From: Micromonospora sp. MP36
Lineage (GTDB): Bacteria > Actinomycetota > Actinomycetes > Mycobacteriales > Micromonosporaceae
Reading direction: 5' to 3'
NCBI RefSeq assembly: GCF_008119785.1
Contig: NZ_VSFA01000044.1
Coordinates: forward strand, 1-55,605
Length of the DNA: 55,605 bases
This document shows, piece by piece, positions 47,647 through 55,280 of the stretch (position 1 is the first letter of the stretch; every line of letters begins with the position of its first letter). The position numbers and the translations under genes were made by a program. The notes below the pieces were generated by a model, which was not told where the DNA came from, made no database searches, and was given only the letters and a program-made list of their open reading frames with translations.

Positions 47647-49059
47647 GTGGACGCGTTGGACGTCGCCCGCTGGCAGTTCGGTGTCACCACCGTCTACCAC
47701 TTTCTCTTCGTGCCGTTGACCATCGGCCTGTCCGTGCTGGTGGCCATCCTGCAGACCATGTGGCACCGCACCGGCAACCCGCGCTACCTCAAGCTCACCA
47801 AGTTCTACGGCAAGCTCTTCCTCATCAACTTCGCGATGGGCGTGGTCACCGGCATCGTGCAGGAATTCCAGTTCGGGATGAACTGGAGCGACTACTCCCG
47901 ATTCGTCGGGGACATCTTCGGCGCGCCCCTCGCCATCGAGGCGCTGGTCGCGTTCTTCCTCGAGTCGACCTTCATCGGGCTGTGGATCTTCGGCTGGGAC
48001 CGGCTGCCCAAGCGGCTGCACCTGGCCGCCATCTGGGCCGCCGCGATCGGCACCAACCTGTCCGCGTACTTCATCCTGGCCGCGAACTCGTTCATGCAGA
48101 ACCCCGTCGGGTACCGGATCAACCCGGCCACCGGCCGGGCCGAGCTGACCGACTTCTTCGCCGTGCTCACCAACAAGGTCGCCCTGATCACCTTCCCGCA
48201 CACCCTGTCCGGGGCGTTCCTGGTCGCCGGGTCGCTGATCGTCGCCGTCGGCCTGTGGCACCTCATCCGCAACCGCGGCAGCGCCGACACCGACGCCTAC
48301 CGCTTCGCCAGCAAGTTCGGCTCCTGGGTGGTGCTCATCTCCTCGGCCATGGTGCTGCTCACCGGCGACATCCAAGGCAAGATCATGACCGAGGTGCAGC
48401 CGATGAAGATGGCCGCCGCCGAGGGCCTCTACACCACCGAGAGCCCCGCCTCGTTCTCCGTGCTCACCGTCGGCAGCCTCGACGGCAGCCGCGAGGTCTT
48501 CGCCCTCAAGATCCCGTACCTGCTGTCGTTCCTCGGCACCGGCGACCCCCACGGCACCGTGCAGGGCATCAACGACCTGCAGGCCAAGTACGCCGCCCAG
48601 TACGGCGCCGGCAGCTACACCCCGATCATCCCGGTCACCTACTGGAGCTTCCGTTTCATGATCGCCCTCGGGCTGGCCGCCGCCGCGATCGCCCTGCTCG
48701 TGCTCTGGACCCAGCGCAAGGGCCGCACCCCACGCAGCAGGTGGCTGCTGCGCGCCGGCCTGGTCATGCCGCTGCTGCCGCTGCTGGCGAACTCGTTCGG
48801 GTGGATCTTCACCGAGATGGGCCGCCAGCCGTGGATCGTCTTCGGCGAGATGCTCACCCGCAACGGCGTGTCCCGCAGCGTCTCGCTGACCGAGGTGCTC
48901 ACCTCGTTCACCGCGTTCACCCTCATCTACGCCACCCTCGCCGTGGTCGAGTTCAAGCTGCTGGTCCGCTACGCCAAGGCCGGGGTGCCCGACGTCACCC
49001 CGCAGCCCGTGGCCGACGACACCGACGACGCCGAGCGCCCGCTGGCGTTCGCCTACTGA
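47647..49059 (+). CDS. cydA: Cytochrome bd ubiquinol oxidase subunit I
   Basis: 470 residues. GTG at 47647 with GGGGG upstream; an ATG at 47626 lies inside the promoter repeats and is less likely. Family features: ARWQFGVTTVYHFLFVPLTIGL (haem ligand His 18), VTGIVQEFQFGMNWSDYSRFVGDIFG, SAYFILAANSFMQNPVGY, and MGRQPWIVFGEMLTRNGVS with the GRQPW motif. It oxidises menaquinol and reduces O2 with high affinity. cydB follows 14 bases later; no cydDC genes are in view. Confidence 0.93.
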   Translation: MDALDVARWQFGVTTVYHFLFVPLTIGLSVLVAILQTMWHRTGNPRYLKLTKFYGKLFLINFAMGVVTGIVQEFQFGMNWSDYSRFVGDIFGAPLAIEALVAFFLESTFIGLWIFGWDRLPKRLHLAAIWAAAIGTNLSAYFILAANSFMQNPVGYRINPATGRAELTDFFAVLTNKVALITFPHTLSGAFLVAGSLIVAVGLWHLIRNRGSADTDAYRFASKFGSWVVLISSAMVLLTGDIQGKIMTEVQPMKMAAAEGLYTTESPASFSVLTVGSLDGSREVFALKIPYLLSFLGTGDPHGTVQGINDLQAKYAAQYGAGSYTPIIPVTYWSFRFMIALGLAAAAIALLVLWTQRKGRTPRSRWLLRAGLVMPLLPLLANSFGWIFTEMGRQPWIVFGEMLTRNGVSRSVSLTEVLTSFTAFTLIYATLAVVEFKLLVRYAKAGVPDVTPQPVADDTDDAERPLAFAY

Positions 49060-49073
49060 CCCCGGAGCCCATC

Positions 49074-50072
49074 GTGGAACTGACCACCGTCTGGTTTCTC
49101 CTCGTCGCCGTGCTGTTCACCGGCTACTTCATCCTCGAAGGCTTCGACTTCGGCGTGGGCATGCTGCTGCCCGTCCTCGGCCGCGACGACCGGGAACGCC
49201 GCGTCCTGATCAACACCATCGGCCCGGTCTGGGACGGCAACGAGGTGTGGCTGATCACCGCCGGCGGCGCCATGTTCGCCGCCTTCCCCGAGTGGTACGC
49301 CACCCTCTTCTCCGGCTTCTACCTGCCGCTGCTGCTGATCCTGCTCGCCCTGATCGCCCGTGGCGTCGCCTTCGAGTACCGGCACAAGCGCCCCGAGGCG
49401 TCCTGGAAGCGCCGCTGGGACCGGGCCATCTTCTTCGGCTCGCTGCTGCCGGCGATCCTGTGGGGTGTGGCCTTCGCCAACATCCTGCGCGGGGTGCCGC
49501 TGTCGGCCGACCACGAGTACGTCGGCGGCCTGCTCGACCTGCTCAACCCGTACGCCCTGCTCGGCGGGGTGACCACCCTGGGCCTGTTCCTCACCCACGG
49601 CGCGGTGTTCCTCGCCCTGAAGACCACCGGCGACATCCGCGAACGCGCGGGCGCCCTGGCCGTCAAGCTCGGCGCCGGCACCGCCGTGGTGGCGGTGGCC
49701 TTCCTGGCCTGGACGCTGAGCATCCGCTCCAGCGCGGCCGCCGTCGTGCTCGCCGTCGGCGCCGCCCTCGCCCTGCTCGGTGCTCTCGCCGCCGCCCGGG
49801 TACGCCGGGAGGGCTGGGCGTTCACAGGCACCGCCGTGGCGATCGGCCTGGCCGTGGCCACCCTGTTCGCCGCGCTGTTCCCGAACGTGCTGCCGTCCAC
49901 CCTGGACGCCGCCGGCACCCTGACCGCCAGCAACGCCGCGTCCACCCCGTACACCTTGAAGATCATGACCTGGGTGGCCGTGGTGTTCACCCCGATCGTG
50001 CTGGCCTATCAGGGCTGGACGTACTGGGTGTTCCGCAAGCGGATCGGGGTGGCCAACATCCCGCAGCACTGA
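49074..50072 (+). CDS. cydB: Cytochrome bd ubiquinol oxidase subunit II
   Basis: 332 residues from a GTG with GGAG upstream. Eight to nine membrane segments; GYFILEGFDFGVGMLLPVLGRDDRERRVLINTIGPVWDGNEVWLITAGGAMFAAFPEWYATLFSGFY is the family's signature N terminus. Forms the bd oxidase with CydA. Followed by a hairpin terminator at 50088. Confidence 0.93.
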   Translation: MELTTVWFLLVAVLFTGYFILEGFDFGVGMLLPVLGRDDRERRVLINTIGPVWDGNEVWLITAGGAMFAAFPEWYATLFSGFYLPLLLILLALIARGVAFEYRHKRPEASWKRRWDRAIFFGSLLPAILWGVAFANILRGVPLSADHEYVGGLLDLLNPYALLGGVTTLGLFLTHGAVFLALKTTGDIRERAGALAVKLGAGTAVVAVAFLAWTLSIRSSAAAVVLAVGAALALLGALAAARVRREGWAFTGTAVAIGLAVATLFAALFPNVLPSTLDAAGTLTASNAASTPYTLKIMTWVAVVFTPIVLAYQGWTYWVFRKRIGVANIPQH

Positions 50073-50087
50073 GCGCCGACGCGGGGC

Positions 50088-50109
50088 CCGGGGCGACCCG
50101 TCGCCCCGG
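50088..50109 (+). terminator. Hairpin terminator of cydAB
   Basis: CCGGGGCGA (50088-50096) and TCGCCCCGG (50101-50109) form a perfect 9-bp stem with a 4-base loop, 16 bases after the cydB stop. Confidence 0.75.
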
Positions 50110-50132
50110 CCCCCGCGCACTACAGTGACCCG

Positions 50133-51170
50133 GTGACCGGTGAACCGTGGACCCACCTGTTCGGCAGCGCGACCCCGATCGTCGGCGCCCCGCTGGGCGG
50201 CGGCGCCACCACCGGCGCCCTGGTGCGGGCCGTCACCGCGGCCGGCGGCTTCGGCTTCCTCCCCGCCGGCTACAAGACCCCCGACGCGCTCGCCGCCGAC
50301 CTGGCCGACCTACACGCCGCCGGCACCCCCTACGGGGTGAACCTGTTCGTCCCCGGCCCCCGCGAGATCGACGAGACCACCTTCCGCCGGTACGCCCGGC
50401 AGATCGCCGCCGAGGGCGAACCGTACGGCCTCGACCTGGCCGACGCGCCGCTGGTCCACGACGACGACCACTGGGCCGACAAGGTCGACCTGCTGGTGCG
50501 GCACCCGGTGCCGGTGGTCAGCTTCACCTTCGGGCTGCCCGACCCGGCGGCGCTGGCCGCGCTGCGCCGCGCCGGCTCCCGGCTGCTGGTCACCGTCACC
50601 TCCGTCGCCGAGGCGCTCGCCGCCCGCGACCTCGGCGTCGACGGGCTGGTCGCCCAGGGCACCGAGGCGGGCGGGCACAGCGGCACCCACACCCCGCGCC
50701 GGCCCGCCCCGCCCACCTCCACCCGGCCCCTCGTCCGCGACGTCGCCGCGGCCACCGGGCTACCCGTGGTGGCCGCCGGCGGCGTCGCCGGCCCCGCCGA
50801 CGTCCGTGACCTGCTCGCCGCCGGCGCGAGCGCGGTCGCGGTCGGCACGCTGCTGCTGCGCACCGACGAGAGCGGCGCCAGCCGCACCCACCGCGACGCC
50901 CTGGCCGACCCGGCCCGCACCAGCACCGTGCTCACCCGCGCCCTCACCGGCCGGCCCGCGCGGGGTCTGCGCAACACCTTCATCGACCGGTACGAGCCGG
51001 TCGCGCCGCTCGGCTACCCGGAGCTACACCACCTGACCCGGGGCATGCGCGCGGCGGCCGCCGCGGCCGGGCACCCGGACCGGGTGCACCTGTGGGCCGG
51101 CACCGGCTACCGGCACGCCGGCACCGGCCCGGCCGCGGCCGTGGTCGAGCGGCTGACCGCCGCGCTCTGA
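50133..51170 (+). CDS. Nitronate monooxygenase-like protein
   Basis: 345 residues. FMN-dependent NMO/2-nitropropane dioxygenase barrel: PIVGAPLGGGATTGALVRAVTAAGGFGFLPAGY, VDGLVAQGTEAGGHSGTH with the family's AGGH, LPVVAAGGVAGPADVRDLLAAGASAVAVGTLLL. GTG start; TACAGT (50121-50126) ends six bases upstream, so the mRNA is probably leaderless. Oxidises toxic alkyl nitronates. Confidence 0.9.
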   Translation: MTGEPWTHLFGSATPIVGAPLGGGATTGALVRAVTAAGGFGFLPAGYKTPDALAADLADLHAAGTPYGVNLFVPGPREIDETTFRRYARQIAAEGEPYGLDLADAPLVHDDDHWADKVDLLVRHPVPVVSFTFGLPDPAALAALRRAGSRLLVTVTSVAEALAARDLGVDGLVAQGTEAGGHSGTHTPRRPAPPTSTRPLVRDVAAATGLPVVAAGGVAGPADVRDLLAAGASAVAVGTLLLRTDESGASRTHRDALADPARTSTVLTRALTGRPARGLRNTFIDRYEPVAPLGYPELHHLTRGMRAAAAAAGHPDRVHLWAGTGYRHAGTGPAAAVVERLTAAL

Positions 51171-51187
51171 CCGCCGGCCCCGTCGGC

Positions 51188-51868
51188 TCAGTGCGCCTCG
51201 CGCAGCTCCGCCAGCCGGGCCTCGATCTCCGCCAGCTCGGCGCGCAGCTTCTCCGCCTGCTGCTCCGCCTCCGCCCGCTCCGCGGCCAGGATCTGCTCCA
51301 CCGCCTCCTGCACCCCCGGCACGTCCACCAGCGCCACCATCCGCAGCGCCTCCGCCGGCTTCACCACGTACGGCTTCGCCAGGGCCTTCGCGCCCTGCTG
51401 CGCCGCCACCGTCCACTCACCCTCGGCGTAGGCGAGGGTGACGGTCAGCCCGGCCGGGCTCTTCGGCTTCGCCGCCTTCACCGCCCGGCGCGCCGGCTTG
51501 CTCTCCACCTGCTGCTCCACCTTCGGCTCCTCCCGACGCGGCGCCGGCACCGGCGGCGTGTCCAGCACGAACTCCGGCTCCGCCGGCGCGGGCGCCTCCT
51601 CGACCTCCGGCTTCGGCTCGGCCGGCTTGCGACCCGCGCCGCGCGGCGCGATCGCCACGTCGGTGGGGGAGAAGGGCAGCTCGTCGCGGCCGAACCGCAC
51701 CACCACGAACTCCTCGGAGACCTCCGGATCGGTCAGCTCGATCACCTGGCCGACCTGGCCGGCCATCTGACCCGCCGCCGCGGTGAACACCACCTTCGGT
51801 TTCCGGCCCGCGGCCAACGCCTCCCGGATCCCGTGCACCTCGTCAGTGGACAAACCCTGGCCCGCCAT
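51188..51868 (-). CDS. Unknown protein with N-terminal small domain and coiled-coil tail
   Basis: 226 residues from ATG at 51868 with GGAAGAGG upstream. Residues 1-85 hold a small folded domain (QMAGQVGQVIELTDPEVSEEFVVVRFGRDELPFSPTDVAIAP, SH3-like look), then a Pro/Glu/Lys-rich linker, a second short domain (LTVTLAYAEGEWTVAAQQGAKALAKPYVVKPAEAL) and a C-terminal coiled coil (VQEAVEQILAAERAEAEQQAEKLRAELAEIEARL). Not a family I recognise. It begins one base inside the preceding short ORF's stop (TGATG). Confidence 0.7.
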   Translation of the reverse strand: MAGQGLSTDEVHGIREALAAGRKPKVVFTAAAGQMAGQVGQVIELTDPEVSEEFVVVRFGRDELPFSPTDVAIAPRGAGRKPAEPKPEVEEAPAPAEPEFVLDTPPVPAPRREEPKVEQQVESKPARRAVKAAKPKSPAGLTVTLAYAEGEWTVAAQQGAKALAKPYVVKPAEALRMVALVDVPGVQEAVEQILAAERAEAEQQAEKLRAELAEIEARLAELREAH

Positions 51869-51975
51869 CACAGCCCTCTTCCGTACACACGTTTGATTGC
51901 AGCCTTGATACCAGCCGCCTGCGACACGACGAAGATCAGCCCCCCGGTCTCGGCGCCCACCGCGCCGGCCACCAC
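51868..51975 (-). CDS. Possible 35-residue peptide upstream of the coiled-coil protein
   Basis: Frame VVAGAVGAETGGLIFVVSQA...VYGRGL, ending in a TGA that overlaps the ATG of the coiled-coil protein gene. It has a hydrophobic half and a basic end and uses high-GC3 codons. No strong ribosome-binding site precedes the GTGs at 51975/51972; AGGGGAAG lies too far (22 bases). Could be the end of a longer degenerated gene. Confidence 0.3.
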   Translation of the reverse strand: MVAGAVGAETGGLIFVVSQAAGIKAAIKRVYGRGL

Positions 51976-52070
51976 CGCGCGCGCCGCGTCACGTGATCTT
52001 CCCCTCGCGGCGGGCACGCGCCGGCCACGGTAACGTCGGCCCAGCAGCCACAGCAGGGGAGAGGCACACA

Positions 52071-52799
52071 TTGGATCCCGTCACCATCGTCACCGGCGGT
52101 AGCCGCGGGATCGGCGCCGCCACCGCCCGCCGCCTCGCCGCCGCCGGGCATCACGTCGCCATCGCATACCGCCGCGACCACGACGCCGCCGCGGCCGTCG
52201 TCGCCGACGTCGAGGCCGCCGGCCGCCGCGGCGTCGCCGTGGCCGCCGACACCACCGACCCCGACCAGGTCGCCGCCCTGTTCGACGCCGCCGCCGACCT
52301 CGGCCCCCTCACCGGCCTGGTCAACAACGCCGGCGTCACCAGCCCGATCGGGCCGTTCACCGAGCTGCGCTTCGACGACCTGCGCCGGGTCGTCGACGTC
52401 AACCTCATCGGCTACGTCCTGTGCGCGCAACAGGCGGCCCGCCGGATGACCCGCGGCGGCGCCATCGTCAACGTCTCCTCCGCCGCCGCCACCCTCGGCA
52501 GCCCCGGCGAATACATCCACTACGCAGCCGTCAAGGCCGCCACCGACACCCTCACCGTCGGCCTGGCCAAGGAACTCGCCCCGCACGGCATCCGGGTCAA
52601 CGCCGTCGCCCCCGGCATCATCCGCACCGACATCCACGCCGTCTCCGGCGTGCCGGACCGCCCGGACAGCGCCGCCGGACGCATCCCGCTGGGCCGCGCC
52701 GGCGAGCCCGACGAGATCGCCGGCGCCATCGCCTTCCTCCTCGGCCCGGACGCCTCCTACACCACCGGCGCCGTCCTGCGCATCGCCGGCGGCCTCTAA
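52071..52799 (+). CDS. Short-chain dehydrogenase/reductase (FabG-like)
   Basis: 242 residues from TTG with GAGAGG upstream. Classical SDR: TGGSRGIG (8-15), NNAG (LVNNAGVTSP), catalytic Ser in NVSSAAATLGS and YAAVK. C-terminal ASYTTGAVLRIAGGL is typical of FabG-like 3-oxoacyl or sugar-alcohol reductases. Substrate unknown. Confidence 0.9.
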   Translation: MDPVTIVTGGSRGIGAATARRLAAAGHHVAIAYRRDHDAAAAVVADVEAAGRRGVAVAADTTDPDQVAALFDAAADLGPLTGLVNNAGVTSPIGPFTELRFDDLRRVVDVNLIGYVLCAQQAARRMTRGGAIVNVSSAAATLGSPGEYIHYAAVKAATDTLTVGLAKELAPHGIRVNAVAPGIIRTDIHAVSGVPDRPDSAAGRIPLGRAGEPDEIAGAIAFLLGPDASYTTGAVLRIAGGL

Positions 52800-52802
52800 C
52801 CC

Positions 52803-52826
52803 CACGGGCGGCCCGGGCCGCCCGTG
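52803..52826. terminator. Bidirectional hairpin terminator
   Basis: CACGGGCGGC (52803-52812) pairs perfectly with GCCGCCCGTG (52817-52826) over a CCGG loop, between the convergent SDR and transporter-partner genes. Confidence 0.85.
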
Positions 52827-52832
52827 CTCACC

Positions 52833-52955
52833 TCAGCTGGTGAACAGCTTCGCCGCGGTGATCACCGTCTGCGCCACCCCGTACCCCAGCAGCACCGACA
52901 CCACCAGCCAGGAGACCACCAGCCGGACCTGCTGCCCACGCGGGTTGCCGTTCAT
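52833..52955 (-). CDS. 40-residue single-helix partner of the OFA transporter
   Basis: MNGNPRGQQVRLVVSWLVVS then one membrane segment (LLGYGVAQTVITAAKLF). Its ATG overlaps the transporter stop by ATGA, so the two are translationally coupled. Such tiny genes downstream of OFA-type MFS transporters are annotated in actinomycetes as MFS transporter small subunits; the role is unproven. Confidence 0.75.
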   Translation of the reverse strand: MNGNPRGQQVRLVVSWLVVSVLLGYGVAQTVITAAKLFTS

Positions 52956-54370
52956 CGCGTACCGCTCCTCTCCGCCGTCGCCGGCTCGTCCTCGACCACG
53001 TCCCGGCCCGCCGCCGGCTCGTGGAACCGCTGCGGCACCGGCCGGATCAACAGGTTCGCGACGAACCCGACCGCCAGCACCCCGACCATCGTGAACAGCG
53101 CCGGCCGGTACGCCGCCGCCGTCAGCGTCCCCGGCTTGCCCTGGGCGTCGAGGAACCCGTTCACGATCAGCGGCCCGGCCACCCCCGCCGCCGACCACGC
53201 CGTCAACAGCCGACCGTGGATCGCCCCCACCTGGAACGTGCCGAACAGGTCCCGCAGGTACGCCGGCACCGTCGCGAACCCGCCGCCGTAGAACGACAGG
53301 ATCACGCACGCCAGCAGCACGAACAGCGCCGTGGCCGCGTGCCCGACCAGGGCCAGCAGCACGTACAGCACCATGCCGACACCCAGGTACACCAGGTAGA
53401 TCGGCCTGCGGCCGATCAGGTCCGACGTCGACGACCACACGAACCGGCCCGCCATGTTGAACAGCGACAGCAGCCCCACGAACCCGCCGGCCGCCGCCAC
53501 CGACACCGACGACGTCCCGCCGTCGCGGAAGAAGTCCTGGATCATCGGGCTCGCCTGCTCCAGGATCCCGATGCCGGCGGTCACGTTGCAGAACAGCACC
53601 ACCCACAGCAACCAGAACGCGCGGGTCTTCACCGCGTTCGCCGCCGACACGCTGGCCGTGGTCACCAGCGGTCGCCGCGCCACCCGCGCCGGGTCGAACC
53701 CCGCCGGCCGCCAGTCCGCCGCCGGCACCCGCACGTTGAACACCCCGAACATCATGATCACGAAGTAGCCGACGCCCAACGTCACGAACAACCACACCAG
53801 CGCCGACCCCGACGCCGTCGAGGCCGCGTTCGCCGGGTCGTACCCGGAGTCGTAGAACGACAGCAACTGCCGGGACAGGGGAGAGGCCACCATCGCCCCA
53901 CCACCGAACCCCATGATCGCCAGTCCCGTGGCCAGGCCCGGCCGGTCCGGGAACCACTTGATCAACGTGGAGACGGGGGAGATGTAGCCGATCCCCAGGC
54001 CGATCCCACCCAGCACCCCGTACCCGAGGTACAGCAGCCACAACTGCCGCGTCGCGATGCCCAGCGCACCGACCAGGAACCCGGCCGCCCAGAAACACGC
54101 CGAGACGAACATCGCCTTACGCGGCCCGTTCGCCTCCACCCAGGTGCCCGCCACCGCCGCGGACAACCCCAGCATCACGATCGCGATGCTGAAGATCACC
54201 CCGACCGCCGTCTGGCTGGCGCCGAAATGAGCGATCAGCGAGTTCTTGTACACGCTGGTGGCGTAGACCTGCCCGATGCAGAGATGGATCGCCAACGCCG
54301 CCGGCGGAATCAGCCAACGGCTGTACCCGGGCGGCGCGACGGTGTGCCGACGATCGAGTGCGGAAAGCAT
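52952..54370 (-). CDS. OFA-family MFS transporter (oxalate/formate antiporter-like)
   Basis: 472 residues, twelve membrane segments: SRWLIPPAALAIHLCIGQVYATSVYKNSL and GVLGGIGLGIGYISPVSTLIKWFPDRPGLATGLAIMGFGGGAMVASPL are signatures of the OFA family. Likely monocarboxylate or dicarboxylate exchange. It is followed by a coupled 40-residue membrane peptide. Confidence 0.9.
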   Translation of the reverse strand: MLSALDRRHTVAPPGYSRWLIPPAALAIHLCIGQVYATSVYKNSLIAHFGASQTAVGVIFSIAIVMLGLSAAVAGTWVEANGPRKAMFVSACFWAAGFLVGALGIATRQLWLLYLGYGVLGGIGLGIGYISPVSTLIKWFPDRPGLATGLAIMGFGGGAMVASPLSRQLLSFYDSGYDPANAASTASGSALVWLFVTLGVGYFVIMMFGVFNVRVPAADWRPAGFDPARVARRPLVTTASVSAANAVKTRAFWLLWVVLFCNVTAGIGILEQASPMIQDFFRDGGTSSVSVAAAGGFVGLLSLFNMAGRFVWSSTSDLIGRRPIYLVYLGVGMVLYVLLALVGHAATALFVLLACVILSFYGGGFATVPAYLRDLFGTFQVGAIHGRLLTAWSAAGVAGPLIVNGFLDAQGKPGTLTAAAYRPALFTMVGVLAVGFVANLLIRPVPQRFHEPAAGRDVVEDEPATAERSGTR

Positions 54371-54508
54371 GCTGCTTCCTCTCCGGAAGGGACCGAGAAA
54401 CGTGCTCCTACATGCCCCCGCCGCACTCGGCAGGCAAACCCGCCGCGCGCCGGACGGTCGAAACCGTGAGCCGAACGGTCACCCACCCGCGTCCGGGAAG
54501 ATGCCCAC

Positions 54509-55114
54509 ATGCCACTGCTCACCAGCCCAGTCCTGTCACCCGGCGCCCTGGCCCGCCGACCCCAACCCGACATCACCGCCGGCGACCTGCGCCTGCGCCC
54601 CTGGCAGCCGGCCGACCGGCCCGCCGTCGTCGCCGCGTACGCCGATCCGGCCATCCGCCGCTGGCACTGCCGCGCCATGACCGACGACGAGGCGCGAGGG
54701 TGGATCGACCCCTGGCCGCTGCGCTGGCAGCACGAGACCGGGGCGGGCTGGGCCCTCACCGATGCCTCCGGCGTGCTCGGCCAGATCAGCCTGCGCAGCA
54801 TCGACCTCGCCGAAGGGCAGGCGGAGGTGTCGTACTGGGTGCTGCCCGCCGCCCGCGGCCGACGCGTCGCCCCGCGCGCCCTGGTCGCCCTCACCGCCTG
54901 GAGCTTCGAGCACGGCCTGCACCGGCTGTGGCTGCGCCACTCCACGGCGAACCCGACCTCCTGCCGGGTGGCACGCCGACGGCTGGCACGACATGCACCT
55001 GCACGCCCGCCTGGCCACCGACCGGCCATCGGGCCGGCCCGACGAACCGGCAAAAATCGTCCCGCCTCGCTCGCCGAAGGCAGGCTGACCGACTTGATTA
55101 GGAATCGTCAGTGA
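54509..55114 (+). pseudogene. GNAT acetyltransferase with deletion and frameshift at the C terminus
   Basis: Reads a normal RimJ/RimL-type GNAT (GDLRLRPWQPADRPAVVAAYADPAIRRWH, motif A VSYWVLPAARGRRVAPRALVAL, then LRHSTANPTSCRV) up to about base 54970. The in-frame continuation (ARRRLARHAPARPP) is unlike the family. The expected end HADGWHDMHLHARL is present from 54972 in another frame, ending at 55088, but the ~16-20 residues that join the two in relatives are missing. So a deletion plus frameshift has probably inactivated it. Confidence 0.7.
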
Positions 55115-55280
55115 TCATAGGTTGACCGTGTGGAACCTCCTCGGCTCTCAAATGCCGTGCAGCGTTTCGGTGTATCCCGCTGGCGCTAGGTGTGTGGGTT
55201 GATTCGGGAGGGATTCAGGTGACGTGGGTCGGGCGTGAGCGCTGGTTGTCCGGCATCGGTGTTGTGGAGGCGGTGGGTTG
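55115..55280. other. Lower-GC intergenic stretch
   Basis: Between the broken GNAT and the partial gene, the sequence is clearly lower in GC than its surroundings. I see no gene, and no end of a mobile element is recognised. The change in composition suggests that the partial gene to the right belongs to an acquired segment. Confidence 0.4.
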
